Source: Lachnospiraceae bacterium (GTDB lineage: Bacteria; Bacillota; Clostridia; Lachnospirales; Lachnospiraceae). Taken from it: 64,000 bases of DNA. Positions 1 to 9,007 of the stretch are shown piece by piece (position 1 is the stretch's first letter; every line of letters begins with the position of its first letter). The notes under the pieces were generated by a model, which did not search any database, was not told where the DNA came from, and saw nothing but the letters and a program-made list of their open reading frames with translations. A program made the position numbers and the translations under genes. The DNA lies in assembly GCA_031280955.1 (NCBI GenBank), contig JAITGA010000001.1, positions 53,036 through 117,035 on the forward strand. Reading direction: 5' to 3'.

Positions 1-1710
1 ACCAAGAGCCGCGACGAGGTGCGGGCTTGGCTTGGTGAGTATTCCGGCATTTTATCATGGAAACTAGATGGTTTGACGATTATTGTTACTTATAATGAAG
101 GAAAACTTGCAAAAGCTCTAACAAGGGGCAATGGTGAAATCGGTGAAGTCGTGACTACCAATGCTCGTCATTTCATCGGTTTACCGCTGACGATTCCGTA
201 TGATGGTGAGGTAATCTTGCGGGGTGAGGCGGTTATTTCTTATAGCGATTTCGAAGCCATCAATGCCGTACTTCCTGAGACGGAAGAAAAGTACAAAAAT
301 CCTCGTAACCTATGCAGCGGTTCAGTCAGGCAATTAAGTAATGAAATAACAGCGGCAAGAAAGGTACGTTTCTTTGCTTTTGGTCTGGTGCGGGTAGAGG
401 GAATGGAGTTTTCCCATCGTCATCAACAGTTAGAGTTTCTGGGGCGGCAAGGTTTTACGATGGTGGAGTCACTGGCAGTCGATTTTGACAGTGTTATCCC
501 CCGCATTGAGTGGCATGAGGAAAAGATCAAAGATTTTGACATCCCGACTGATGGATTGGTCATTTGCTATAATGATATCAGCTTTGGTGAGTCTCTGGGG
601 ACAACGGCTAAGTTCCCCCGCGATGCGTTGGCTTTTAAGTGGAAAGATGAGGAATGTGAGACCACCTTGCTGGATATCGAATGGAGTCCCAGTCGCACAG
701 GTCTCATCAATCCGATTGCCGTCTTTGCCCCGGTAGAGCTTGAGGGGACGACTGTTACCCGTGCTTCGCTTCATAATATCAGTATTCTTCGTAGCCTGAG
801 GTTGGGGATAGGTGATCAAATCATGGTTTATAAGGCGAATATGATTATTCCCCAAGTAGCCGCCAATCTGACTGAGAGTAATACCGCAGAGATTCCGGCG
901 ATGTGTCCTGCCTGCGGTCTGATGGCAGAGGTACGTGTTACCAATGATGTTAGTTCGCTTTATTGCCCCAATTATGATTGCGGGGCAAAGATGCTGAAGT
1001 CATTTAGCTTGCTCACCAGTCGTGATGCCCTCAATATCGTTGGTTTGAGTGAAGCGACGCTCGAAAAGTTGATAGGACGGGGTTTTATCCGCACATATGC
1101 CGATATCTTCCGTCTGGCAAGATATCGGAAAGAAATCATTGCGATGGAGGGTTTTGGTGAAAAATCCTTTGATAATCTGGTCGAAAACATCAATGTTGCC
1201 CGTTATACGACTATGCCACGCCTCATCTATGGACTCGGGATTGCCAATATCGGTATCACTACTGCCAAAAACCTATGCAGTGAGTATGAATATGATATCG
1301 AACGGCTACGCAATACGACCGCAGATCAATTGCTGCGTGTTGCGGGCATAGGACCGGTAGTAGCGGCTTCGATTAGTGAGTATTTTAACAACAGCAAACA
1401 TGTTGCTTGGCTTGATGAATTGCTAGCTGAGGTAAGGATAGCGACACCGATATTGGATGAAGTGGAAAGTGATTTGGAAGGACTGAGTTTTGTCATTACC
1501 GGTAGTTTGCAGCTATTCGTTAGTCGCAGTAACCTTGAGGAGGAGATAATGAAGCGCGGCGGCAAAGTGACTTCCAGCGTATCGGGAAACACCCGCGCCC
1601 TCATTAACAATGATGCTTCTTCCGGTTCTAACAAGAGCAAAGCTGCCCGTGAGCTTAACATTCCTATTTTGACCGAAGAAGAGTTTATCGAGATGTTTCC
1701 GGTTAAGTGA
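1..1710 (+). CDS. ligA: NAD-dependent DNA ligase LigA, 5' end outside window
   Basis: This enzyme seals nicks in duplex DNA using NAD+ during replication and repair. The reading frame is open from base 1, so the start and roughly the first hundred residues (domain Ia and the front of the adenylation domain) lie upstream. The adenylated lysine is in KLDG at bases 61-72. A conserved NPRN..SGSVRQL segment follows at about 300-345, then the OB fold, a four-cysteine zinc finger (CPAC...CPNYDC, about 904-984), helix-hairpin-helix repeats and a C-terminal BRCT domain (from about 1480). The gene ends 30 bp before metA with no terminator visible. Family assignment is secure; only the missing 5' end limits the call. 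Confidence 0.95.
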   Translation, partial: TKSRDEVRAWLGEYSGILSWKLDGLTIIVTYNEGKLAKALTRGNGEIGEVVTTNARHFIGLPLTIPYDGEVILRGEAVISYSDFEAINAVLPETEEKYKNPRNLCSGSVRQLSNEITAARKVRFFAFGLVRVEGMEFSHRHQQLEFLGRQGFTMVESLAVDFDSVIPRIEWHEEKIKDFDIPTDGLVICYNDISFGESLGTTAKFPRDALAFKWKDEECETTLLDIEWSPSRTGLINPIAVFAPVELEGTTVTRASLHNISILRSLRLGIGDQIMVYKANMIIPQVAANLTESNTAEIPAMCPACGLMAEVRVTNDVSSLYCPNYDCGAKMLKSFSLLTSRDALNIVGLSEATLEKLIGRGFIRTYADIFRLARYRKEIIAMEGFGEKSFDNLVENINVARYTTMPRLIYGLGIANIGITTAKNLCSEYEYDIERLRNTTADQLLRVAGIGPVVAASISEYFNNSKHVAWLDELLAEVRIATPILDEVESDLEGLSFVITGSLQLFVSRSNLEEEIMKRGGKVTSSVSGNTRALINNDASSGSNKSKAARELNIPILTEEEFIEMFPVK

Positions 1711-1740
1711 GACCAATAGTGAGGGGGCGAAAGGAGAAGT

Positions 1741-2646
1741 ATGCCTATTAAGATTCAAAATGATTTGCCTGCCAAGGAGGTTCTCGAACAAGAGAATATT
1801 TTCGTGATGGATGAAACCCGTGCCCTCAAACAAGATATCCGTCCGCTCAAAATCTGTATTCTCAATCTGATGCCGAATAAACAAGAGACGGAACTCCACC
1901 TTTTGCGGGAGCTGTCCAATACCCCGCTCCAGATTGATGTGACTTTTATGAAAGTTGCAAGCCATGTATCGAAAAACACGAGTGCCAATCATCTGGAGAA
2001 GTTTTATCATGATTTTACCGAGCTTAGGGATGAAAAGTTCGATGGTTTGATCATCACGGGCGCCCCGGTAGAGCATTTGGATTTCGTCGAGGTTGATTAC
2101 TGGCAGGAGCTATGTGATATCATGGAATGGTCGAAGAGAAGTGTCACCTCGACCATTCATCTTTGTTGGGCTGCCCAAGCTGCCCTATATTATCACTTTC
2201 AAATTGAAAAGCTTCCGCTCCAAGAAAAGATGTTTGGGATATACGAGCATCAGGTACTGCTGAGGAAGATGCCGCTGGTACGTGGCTTTGATGACTTTTT
2301 CATGTTACCCCACAGTCGTCACACGACAATAGACGAGGCAGCGGTGATAAATCATCCCGAGCTGATGGTACTGGCACAATCTATGACGGCAGGGATATCA
2401 CTGGTCAAAACTGCTTTTGGCAAGCAAATTTTCATGATTGCTCATCCCGAATATGAGCGGTATACCCTGCATAACGAGTATATACGTGATTTGGATAAAG
2501 GTTTGCCGATTAAGCTTCCGGTCAATTACTACCCTGATGATGACAGTACTTCTAAACCGCTGCTTTCATGGCGCGCCCACAGTAACAATCTTTACAGCAA
2601 TTGGCTCAACTTTTATGTTTATCAGCAAACGCCGTATGAGTTGTGA
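1741..2646 (+). CDS. metA: Homoserine O-acetyltransferase (MetA family)
   Basis: The protein (301 aa) acylates homoserine, the first committed step of methionine synthesis, and has the class I glutamine amidotransferase-like fold of MetA. The nucleophile is Cys142 in HLCWAAQA, and the His/Glu partners are in HPEYE near residue 236. Residue 111 is Glu (GAPVE). In this family Glu111 is known to favour acetyl-CoA and Gly111 succinyl-CoA, so I infer an acetyltransferase despite the usual succinyltransferase name. An AAGGAG ribosome site lies just before ATG 1741. It follows ligA after 30 bp, so the two may be co-transcribed. Length is normal for the family. Confidence 0.93.
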   Translation: MPIKIQNDLPAKEVLEQENIFVMDETRALKQDIRPLKICILNLMPNKQETELHLLRELSNTPLQIDVTFMKVASHVSKNTSANHLEKFYHDFTELRDEKFDGLIITGAPVEHLDFVEVDYWQELCDIMEWSKRSVTSTIHLCWAAQAALYYHFQIEKLPLQEKMFGIYEHQVLLRKMPLVRGFDDFFMLPHSRHTTIDEAAVINHPELMVLAQSMTAGISLVKTAFGKQIFMIAHPEYERYTLHNEYIRDLDKGLPIKLPVNYYPDDDSTSKPLLSWRAHSNNLYSNWLNFYVYQQTPYEL

Positions 2647-2651
2647 GGTGG

Positions 2652-2683
2652 ATGGGGAGGGTGGTGAATGGGGAGGGTGGTGA
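2652..2683. repeat. Two-copy 16-bp direct repeat
   Basis: The unit ATGGGGAGGGTGGTGA occurs twice, head to tail, directly after the metA stop codon. It is purine-rich on the plus strand. No function can be assigned. Confidence 0.7.
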
Positions 2684-2691
2684 ATAAGCTG

Positions 2692-2720
2692 TTGACTTCC
2701 TCTTTTTATCGTTTTATGAT
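2692..2720 (+). promoter_or_regulatory. Putative promoter of the toxin-antitoxin pair
   Basis: TTGACT and TATGAT are separated by 17 bp, close to the sigma-A consensus, about 50 bp before the antitoxin start. Confidence 0.6.
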
Positions 2721-2768
2721 GGTTATATCGAAAATATCTATACTCCCGAAATGAAGGAGGATGAGAAT

Positions 2769-3005
2769 ATGGAATGTGTTCATCAAACAATTGGTAGTGC
2801 CGCATTAGACGGAATTATTGATTTGCCGCCAAATTTACGCAACAGAAAAGTTCAAGTTATTGTTCTACCTGCGGAAAGTTACACACCAAAACAAGAGTCA
2901 AAGCGTGAGATTCAATTTGGTTTTTTGAAAGGTGTTGTACCACCGTTGCCCGATAGCTTTTTTGACCCATTGCCAGAAGAGGAACTACAAACATGGGGAC
3001 TGTAA
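2769..3005 (+). CDS. Antitoxin of a PIN-domain toxin-antitoxin pair
   Basis: A 78-residue protein whose partner is the PIN-domain toxin that overlaps its 3' end. The N-terminal half (GIIDLPPNLRNRKVQVIV) looks like the short beta-strand DNA-binding region of AbrB/Phd-type antitoxins, and the acidic, proline-rich C-terminus is suited to wrapping the toxin. An upstream in-frame ATG exists at 2751, but AAGGAGG at 2753-2759 points to ATG 2769. The stop lies 13 bp inside the toxin gene, so translation is probably coupled. Function is inferred mainly from the neighbour. Autoregulation is expected for such pairs but is not shown here. Confidence 0.7.
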   Translation: MECVHQTIGSAALDGIIDLPPNLRNRKVQVIVLPAESYTPKQESKREIQFGFLKGVVPPLPDSFFDPLPEEELQTWGL

Positions 3006-3391
3006 AATATCTGCTTGATACCCATACTTTTTTGTGGGTTGCTCTTGATGATTCTAAATTAAGTGACACAGCAAAGAAAGCGATTAGCGACAAGAACGTT
3101 GATATATTTGTCTCGCCTGTTACTGCGTATGAAATCTTAAACAAACACCGTACAGGCAAACTGCCTGATTATATGTATGTTGCCGAGAATTTTCACGAAG
3201 TGTTCTATAAACTTGCAGCAAATGAATTGCTTATAAGTATCGAGCATTTTCACTATGCGGCAAAATTCGAGTGGTCGCACCGTGACCCATTCGACAGAAT
3301 GTTAGCGGCACAGGCAAAAATAGAGAATATGACCCTAATTACAAACGACCCTGCTTTTAATGACTTACTGTGGTTGTCACGGCTATGGTGA
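2993..3391 (+). CDS. PIN-domain toxin (VapC family)
   Basis: This 132-residue protein is a PIN-fold ribonuclease. Acidic metal-binding residues are visible in order: Asp in LLDTHTFLW at the N-terminus, Glu in TAYEIL near residue 47, Asp in HRDPFDRMLAAQA near residue 98, and Asp in TNDPAF near residue 116. Known members cleave RNA, often tRNA, when the antitoxin is lost. The start ATG overlaps the antitoxin gene by 13 bp. The closest pattern is the RDPFDR subgroup common in mobile and chromosomal type II systems. The RNA target cannot be read from sequence. Confidence 0.88.
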   Translation: MGTVKYLLDTHTFLWVALDDSKLSDTAKKAISDKNVDIFVSPVTAYEILNKHRTGKLPDYMYVAENFHEVFYKLAANELLISIEHFHYAAKFEWSHRDPFDRMLAAQAKIENMTLITNDPAFNDLLWLSRLW

Positions 3392-3436
3392 AAAATACCC
3401 CTGCTTGTTCATCGGTCGGGAATGTGAAACATATAA

Positions 3437-3479
3437 TATGGTGTAATTTTGCAGAGGTGTTTAGCGAAATTACACCATA
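3437..3479. repeat. Inverted repeat after the toxin gene
   Basis: Two 16-bp arms (TATGGTGTAATTTTGC and its complement with one mismatch) flank an 11-bp loop. Two further ATAATTTTGC copies follow up to about 3509. There is no T-run, so it is not a standard intrinsic terminator. Confidence 0.6.
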
Positions 3480-3556
3480 ATTTTGCAAAATTGTATCATA
3501 ATTTTGCTGACATTTAAGGAATGGATTAAAGAGGAGAATGAATAATCAGAAGATAA

Positions 3557-3584
3557 AAGGCACAGACTCAATTATCTGTGCCTT
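3557..3584 (-). terminator. Terminator of citrate synthase gene
   Basis: A perfect 10-bp stem (AAGGCACAGA / TCTGTGCCTT) with an 8-nt loop lies just past the gltA stop. On the minus strand it is followed by a short T-run (CTTTTATC). A near-identical copy occurs at 11774-11836. Confidence 0.8.
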
Positions 3585-3613
3585 AATTCTGTGTTTAAAC
3601 AATATACTTTTCC

Positions 3614-4990
3614 CTACGCTTTTGCATCCCGCTCTGCCATGGTGATATAGGCTTTTTCGGGGCAAATCGGCTTGTAGGCGGGGCGGATGATTTTGCCTTT
3701 GTTGACAAGCTCTTCCAGACGGTGGGCGCACCAACCGGAGATTCTGGCGATGGCGAACATCGGCGCATAAAGCTCCATCGGGATGCCGAGCATACTGTAG
3801 GCGAAGCCGGAGTAAAAGTCTACATTGGAGCTTACACCTTTGAACATCTGCCGTTCGTCAGTAATTACTTTCGGACCGAGTTTGGCAACCATTTCATAGA
3901 GGGCGAACTCCTCTCTTAGACCTTTTTCTTCGGAAAGACTCTCAACGAAGCCACGGAATATCTCGGCACGAGGGTCAGATTTGGAATAAATCGGGTGTCC
4001 AACACCATAAATGAGTCCCAGACCGTCAAATGCCTTGCCGTGCAGTACATTTTTGAGATAAGTAGCAATCTCATCTTCATCTTTCCAGTCTTTGACTACC
4101 TTTTTGAGGTCATCAATCATCTGCATGACTTTGATACTAGCACCGCCGTGACGCGGGCCTTTCAGCGAACCGATGGCAGCAGCGATGACGGAATAAGTAT
4201 CAGTCAAGGTTGAAGTGACGACATGGGTAGTAAAGGATGAGTTGTTACCGCCACCGTGTTCCATATGGAGAACGAGGGCGATGTCGAGCAGTTTCACCTC
4301 CAGGGGGGTATACTGACTGTCGGGACGGAGAATGTGGAGGATGTTTTCCGCCGTAGAAAGTTCTGCTTTGGGATAATGGATGAAAAGGCTTTGTCCATCA
4401 TGGAAATGACGGTATGCCTGATACCCGTAGATAGCCAAAAGCGGGAAGATACTGATGAGTTGCAGACTCTGGCGGAGGACGTTCTCGTTGGAGGTGTCGT
4501 CGGCTTTGTCGTCATAGGTATACATGGTAAGGACACTGCGGGCAAGCGTGTTCATCATGTCATAGCTAGGTGCTTTCATGATGATATCACGGACAAAACT
4601 GGTTGGCAGTGAACGATAACCGGCAAGCAGGTTTTGGAAACGTGCCAGTTTTTCGGTTGAGGGTAAATCTCCAAACAACAGGAGATATGTGATTTCCTCG
4701 AAACCGGTGTGATTGCTGTTGTCGATGCCGGCAATCAAGTCTTCAACGGCATAGCCACGGTAAAAGAGCCGTCCATCGGCAGGAACGGTGACACCGTTGA
4801 CCGTTGCCGAGGCACGGACATCAGAGATATTGGTCAAACCGGCAACGACACCTTTACCTTTTAAGTCACGAAGTCCCTTTTTGACATCATGCTTGATAAA
4901 CAGTTCCGGGTCGATGTTGCCGTTTTCGACTACCAGTTTGGTCAAATCCTGAATTTCAGGAGTAATGCGTGAGTAATTGTTATGATCCAT
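3614..4990 (-). CDS. gltA: Citrate synthase
   Basis: This 458-residue enzyme condenses acetyl-CoA and oxaloacetate to citrate. The citrate synthase signatures are present: HMEHGGGNNSSFT with an active-site His, the GPRHGGAS segment, GVGHPIYSKSDPRA, and a C-terminal Arg-containing ARISGWCAHRLEE. The length and long N-terminus match the clostridial-type enzyme. The frame is open to 5020, but an AAGGAAGGGG ribosome site on the minus strand fits ATG 4990 (MDHNNYSR). A promoter lies at 5043-5072. It stands alone and is transcribed away from pepP. With icd in this window it could supply 2-oxoglutarate for glutamate. A 2-methylcitrate synthase cannot be fully excluded. Confidence 0.93.
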   Translation of the reverse strand: MDHNNYSRITPEIQDLTKLVVENGNIDPELFIKHDVKKGLRDLKGKGVVAGLTNISDVRASATVNGVTVPADGRLFYRGYAVEDLIAGIDNSNHTGFEEITYLLLFGDLPSTEKLARFQNLLAGYRSLPTSFVRDIIMKAPSYDMMNTLARSVLTMYTYDDKADDTSNENVLRQSLQLISIFPLLAIYGYQAYRHFHDGQSLFIHYPKAELSTAENILHILRPDSQYTPLEVKLLDIALVLHMEHGGGNNSSFTTHVVTSTLTDTYSVIAAAIGSLKGPRHGGASIKVMQMIDDLKKVVKDWKDEDEIATYLKNVLHGKAFDGLGLIYGVGHPIYSKSDPRAEIFRGFVESLSEEKGLREEFALYEMVAKLGPKVITDERQMFKGVSSNVDFYSGFAYSMLGIPMELYAPMFAIARISGWCAHRLEELVNKGKIIRPAYKPICPEKAYITMAERDAKA

Positions 4991-5042
4991 AGTAACCCCT
5001 TCCTTTTGTTCACTTTTCACATTTGATTAGTTTGTGTGGTTA

Positions 5043-5072
5043 ATAATATCACAGAATATAGGAAAAAAACAA
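5043..5072 (-). promoter_or_regulatory. Putative gltA promoter
   Basis: On the minus strand TTGTTT and TATTAT are separated by 18 bp, about 50 bp before the citrate synthase start. Confidence 0.5.
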
Positions 5073-5112
5073 GTAAAATTATTGAAAAGGTGAAAAGCGG
5101 GGTCTTCGTTTG

Positions 5113-5141
5113 TTGAACAAGGGCATTAAATATAGTAAAAT
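5113..5141 (+). promoter_or_regulatory. Putative promoter of the pepP run
   Basis: TTGAAC, 17 bp, TAAAAT, about 87 bp before the chosen aminopeptidase start. Confidence 0.5.
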
Positions 5142-5227
5142 AGCATTACTATGTTACTCCACCAACCAAGTTTCCGGTAAGACTGTGTAAGATTTAACTG
5201 ATGGAGCAAGACCCCCAAGGAGATATT

Positions 5228-7066
5228 ATGGATAAAATATCCTCACTCCGGATGGAAATGAAGCGAAGGAATATCGACTGCTATATGGTGACTTCGAGTG
5301 ACCCGCATGGGTCGGAGTATGTGGCTCCGACATTTAAAGCGCGGGAGTATCTGACGGGTTTTAGCGGTTCGGCAGGGACGTTGGTAGTGACGATGACTGA
5401 GGCGGGGCTATGGACAGATGGGCGGTATTTCACCCAAGCCGAGGCAGAGCTTCAGGGTAGTTTGGTTACTCTCTACCGCATGGGTGAGCCGAAAGTACCG
5501 ACAATAAACGAGTTTTTGAAGAAGACGATGAAGCAAGGTCAAGTCTTTGGCTTCGATGGGCGGATGGTATCGGCGCAAATGGGAAAGGTATATGTGGATG
5601 AGCTTTTGCCGCTAGGAGTGAAAATCTCTTATACAGAGGATTTGATAGCTACAGTATGGAAAGAACGCCCTGCCTTGCCACGGCAGGCGATATGGGAACT
5701 ATCTGTTGACTGGAGTGGTCAATCGACAAAGGAACGGTTGAAAGATGTGCGGACTGAGCTAAAGAAGCAAAAGAAGTCGCCGCTTATCGAAGCGGCTGAC
5801 GGCGGGAAGAAGAGTGCGGGGTGCGTGGACAAGGAAGCCCTTATCTTAAATAGCCTCGATGACATCATGTGGCTCTTCAACCTACGTGGCAGTGATATTC
5901 CTTTCAATCCGGTAGCACTTTCATATGCCTTGGTCACAGAGGACAAAGCAGTACTGTTTGCGGACAAAGCAGCGGTTTCTGATGAGCTTAGGCAGAGTTT
6001 GGCAGCGGCTTCGGTCACGGTGGAAGAGTATGATGACTTTTATGAGTGGCTCGACAGGCTCATACTGCCGTCTGATACCGCCGTCACCCTTGACGGGGAA
6101 AGGTGTAACTATACCATTTACCAAAGTCTTCATATGAAAGCGAAGCTAAGGCTCACGATCAGTCCGCCGCGGCGGATGAAAGCAATCAAGAACGAGACAG
6201 AACTGGCGCATTTGTCCCATGCCTACAAAACTGATAGTGCCGTATTGATACGTTTCCTCAAATGGCTTAGTGAGCAAGAAGAAACAGTCAATGAACGTGG
6301 GGTGGCGGCGAAACTGGATGAGATACGCCTTGCGGCTTTAGATTGTTATGATTTGTCATTTAATACTTTGGCGGCATATGGTGCTAATGCGGCAATGATG
6401 CACTATTCGCCGAGTCCGTTATCGGATGTAAAGCTAAAAAAGGAAGGGTTCTTCTTGATTGACTCAGGTGGTCAATATTATGGCGGCACGACTGATATCA
6501 CCCGAACAGTAGTAATGGGAGCGATAAGTGATGATATGCGCCGTCACTTTACCGCCACACTCAAGGGGCTGCTCAGTTTGTCCAACACAATCTTTCTCCA
6601 CGGAGCAACAGGGCGTAACCTCGATGCGATTGCCCGCAAGCCGCTTTGGGAAATAGGCAGTGATTACAAATGCGGGACGGGTCATGGGCTTGGTTATATG
6701 CTGAGCGTCCATGAGGGACCGCAAGGTTTTTGGATGAAAGAACGTCCGCAGATGCCGGAAGCAGTCCTCGAAGCGGGGATGCTGCTTTCGATTGAGCCGG
6801 GGGTATACAAACCCGGGGAATATGGAATTAGATTGGAAAATATCGTCGTCGTCAAGGATGTATTTGAAAATGCAGATGGGCGTTTTCTTACTTTTACCCC
6901 GCTTACTTTTGTGCCGATTGACTTGGCGGGAGTCGAGGTGACGCTACTTTCGCCCACAGAGAAAGAACAGTTAAATGACTACCACCGACAGGTACGGGAA
7001 GAAGTGAAGGCTTATCTGAATGAAGCAGAAATGGAATGGTTGATAAATGCGACAAGCGAAATCTGA
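5228..7066 (+). CDS. Xaa-Pro aminopeptidase (M24B)
   Basis: This cytosolic metallopeptidase (612 aa) removes the N-terminal residue from peptides with proline at position two. It has two creatinase-like N-terminal domains (residues about 1-320) and a pita-bread catalytic domain. The metal ligands are Asp412 and Asp423 (LIDSGG...TTDITRT), His in GTGHGLGY, Glu in LSIEPGVY and Glu in GIRLEN. The length fits the large (about 600-residue) aminopeptidase P class. An ATG at 5201 is in frame, but AAGGAG at 5217-5222 supports ATG 5228. The 3' end overlaps the next gene by 20 bp, so this is the first gene of a run of three or four. Confidence 0.93.
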   Translation: MDKISSLRMEMKRRNIDCYMVTSSDPHGSEYVAPTFKAREYLTGFSGSAGTLVVTMTEAGLWTDGRYFTQAEAELQGSLVTLYRMGEPKVPTINEFLKKTMKQGQVFGFDGRMVSAQMGKVYVDELLPLGVKISYTEDLIATVWKERPALPRQAIWELSVDWSGQSTKERLKDVRTELKKQKKSPLIEAADGGKKSAGCVDKEALILNSLDDIMWLFNLRGSDIPFNPVALSYALVTEDKAVLFADKAAVSDELRQSLAAASVTVEEYDDFYEWLDRLILPSDTAVTLDGERCNYTIYQSLHMKAKLRLTISPPRRMKAIKNETELAHLSHAYKTDSAVLIRFLKWLSEQEETVNERGVAAKLDEIRLAALDCYDLSFNTLAAYGANAAMMHYSPSPLSDVKLKKEGFFLIDSGGQYYGGTTDITRTVVMGAISDDMRRHFTATLKGLLSLSNTIFLHGATGRNLDAIARKPLWEIGSDYKCGTGHGLGYMLSVHEGPQGFWMKERPQMPEAVLEAGMLLSIEPGVYKPGEYGIRLENIVVVKDVFENADGRFLTFTPLTFVPIDLAGVEVTLLSPTEKEQLNDYHRQVREEVKAYLNEAEMEWLINATSEI

Positions 7067-7838
7067 AAAGAAAAGCCGCATCCCTGCCCTCGATATAATC
7101 CGCGGCATCGCCATCATCAACATGGTTTTTTACCATTTGCTTTATAATATGGTATATATTTTCGATTACAAAATCAGTTGGTTTTCGCTTCGTGAAGCCT
7201 ATCTTTGGCAACAGGCGATATGCATCACTTTTATTATCGTTGCGGGACTTTCGTTTCCCCTCAGCAAAAGTCCGTGGCGAAAAGGTTTAATCCTCACTGT
7301 TTGTGCAGCTATGGTCAGTTTGGCAACGTGGTTAGTGATGCCGGAGCAGTTGATAGTTTTCGGGATTTTGCATTTCATGGCGGTGGCAGTCCTTTTGACG
7401 GCGGCTTTGTCGAAAATACTATCTAAGATACCGTCAGGAGCAGGTTTTGCGGTTGCGCTAACATTATTTTTGCTCTTTCGTAATATCTCCTCCGGCTATC
7501 TGTCGTTTTTCGGCTGGTGGGAGACGACATTGCCGCAGAGCTTTTATCAAAATGATTGGTTATTTGCGCTGGGCTTTTCGTCATCATCGTTTCGTTCCGC
7601 AGATTATTTTCCGTTACTACCTTGGTGGTTTTTGTTCTTGGCAGGGTTTTTTGCCTCGAAATGGTGGACGGCAGGAATGGAAGCCTGGCAAAAGCGGTCT
7701 GATTTTACCGTCAAAAGAGGATACCGTATCATGGACGGGAGTATTGGTTTCCTCGGTCGCCGCAGTTTGTTGATTTATATGCTGCATCAACCGTTACTGA
7801 TGGGGGTGCTATGGCTTTTGGAAGGAGTTAATAAATAA
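7047..7838 (+). CDS. DUF1624 polytopic membrane protein, acyltransferase-like
   Basis: A 263-residue membrane protein with about seven hydrophobic segments. It opens with a short basic tail and RIPALDIIRGIAIINMVFYH, the R.LDxxRGxA..xMxxxH pattern of the heparan-alpha-glucosaminide N-acetyltransferase/DUF1624 group. It ends with GRRSLLIYMLHQP, another hallmark of these acyltransferase-like proteins. Members are thought to move acyl groups across the membrane onto sugars, but the substrate here is unknown. The gene overlaps pepP by 20 bp and shares one base with the following lysozyme gene, which would suit an envelope role. Confidence 0.8.
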   Translation: MRQAKSEKKSRIPALDIIRGIAIINMVFYHLLYNMVYIFDYKISWFSLREAYLWQQAICITFIIVAGLSFPLSKSPWRKGLILTVCAAMVSLATWLVMPEQLIVFGILHFMAVAVLLTAALSKILSKIPSGAGFAVALTLFLLFRNISSGYLSFFGWWETTLPQSFYQNDWLFALGFSSSSFRSADYFPLLPWWFLFLAGFFASKWWTAGMEAWQKRSDFTVKRGYRIMDGSIGFLGRRSLLIYMLHQPLLMGVLWLLEGVNK

Positions 7839-8989
7839 TGGAAGCAAATGAACGAAACGAAACACGAGCGCAAAAACGGCGCAGAATCAGGGAAGAAATA
7901 AAGAGTAGCCGTGTGGCACGACTGGGTGACGGCAATCCCTTAGTCACGGTGGTGGTATGTGTCATCGCTTTGTTGGCACTTACGGGTTGTATCGTGTTGA
8001 TAATGGAGCTTAGGCATTGGCAGCAAAATGCGGAGGTCACGACGATGGAGGCAGAAGACCATGTTCCACATGGCGGTGGCGACGAGAGAACACCATCTGA
8101 GTTAGATGAGCCTGTCATTGATACGGTAGTTTTCCCGCTTGATGATGGGGAAGACTATTCAGCGGCGGCGGCACTCGTTGAACTCAAGGAACGGTTGATG
8201 GCAGGAGAGGATTTGTCGGCGATTTTGCGGGCGGTTTATGTAAATGATGTCGTCGTCGGTGCTGACGGCAGGTTTCACTTTTTCCCGATTGATGAAAACC
8301 TTGCCATGCATGAGTATGACACGGAGCGGTTTGTCCTCGATGACAGAGGCATACTCAGCTATCAAGATGAGGATGGGAATGTGCTATCCCGCAAGGGTAT
8401 TGATGTTTCCCGCTATCAACTGGATATTGATTGGGAAAAAGTAGCGGCTGATGGGGTCGAATTTGCGATTATCAGGTTGGGTTTTCGGGGTTCAAGTGAA
8501 GGTGGTTTGTTTATCGATCCCTATTATGAAGCGAATATCGAGGGAGCGTTGGCGAACGGGATTGACGTGGGGGTGTACTTTTTCACCCAAGCTTTGAATG
8601 TGGAAGAAGCAATCGAAGAGGCGGAGTTTGTTCTATTACATATCGGCGAATATGACCTTGCTTATCCGGTGGTGATAGACATTGAAATGATTGAGACTGC
8701 CAATCCCCGGACACGGAACATGACCCAGGATGAGTGGACAGAGGTGGCGATTGCTTTTTGTGAGCATATCATAGCGGCTGGTTACACGCCGATGATTTAT
8801 GGGAATTTGCGTAGTTTTATGCTGATGCTCGATATCAGTCGCTTGGAGGCGTATGAAAGATGGTTCGCTTTTTTCCGTACGCCGATTTACTTTCCCTATC
8901 AACATAGTATCTGGCAATATACCGACCGGGGGCAGGTGGACGGTATCGAGGGACCGGTGGATTTGAACATTGGTTTTTGGCAACCGTAA
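7838..8989 (+). CDS. GH25 lysozyme with N-terminal membrane anchor
   Basis: The protein (383 aa) is a predicted muramidase that cuts the MurNAc-GlcNAc bond of peptidoglycan. The N-terminus is strongly basic, followed by a membrane helix (residues about 34-57), an acidic linker, and a region of about 90 residues of unknown role. The GH25 barrel starts near residue 187 (GIDVSRYQ). The catalytic DxE pair is Asp281/Glu283 (VVIDIEM), and the domain closes with SIWQYTDRGQVDGI. The start codon overlaps the stop of the DUF1624 gene. The anchor places the enzyme outside the membrane, possibly retained at the surface. Confidence 0.92.
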   Translation: MEANERNETRAQKRRRIREEIKSSRVARLGDGNPLVTVVVCVIALLALTGCIVLIMELRHWQQNAEVTTMEAEDHVPHGGGDERTPSELDEPVIDTVVFPLDDGEDYSAAAALVELKERLMAGEDLSAILRAVYVNDVVVGADGRFHFFPIDENLAMHEYDTERFVLDDRGILSYQDEDGNVLSRKGIDVSRYQLDIDWEKVAADGVEFAIIRLGFRGSSEGGLFIDPYYEANIEGALANGIDVGVYFFTQALNVEEAIEEAEFVLLHIGEYDLAYPVVIDIEMIETANPRTRNMTQDEWTEVAIAFCEHIIAAGYTPMIYGNLRSFMLMLDISRLEAYERWFAFFRTPIYFPYQHSIWQYTDRGQVDGIEGPVDLNIGFWQP

Positions 8990-9007
8990 GCGGAAAGGGA
9001 GGACAAA

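Noticed and set aside
1513..2076. 187-codon minus-strand frame across the ligA/metA junction
   Set aside because: Both plus-strand genes are strongly supported, and the antisense product has no domain or start signal.
4256..4612. 118-codon plus-strand frame inside gltA
   Set aside because: It lies wholly within the well-supported citrate synthase gene on the other strand and has no family.
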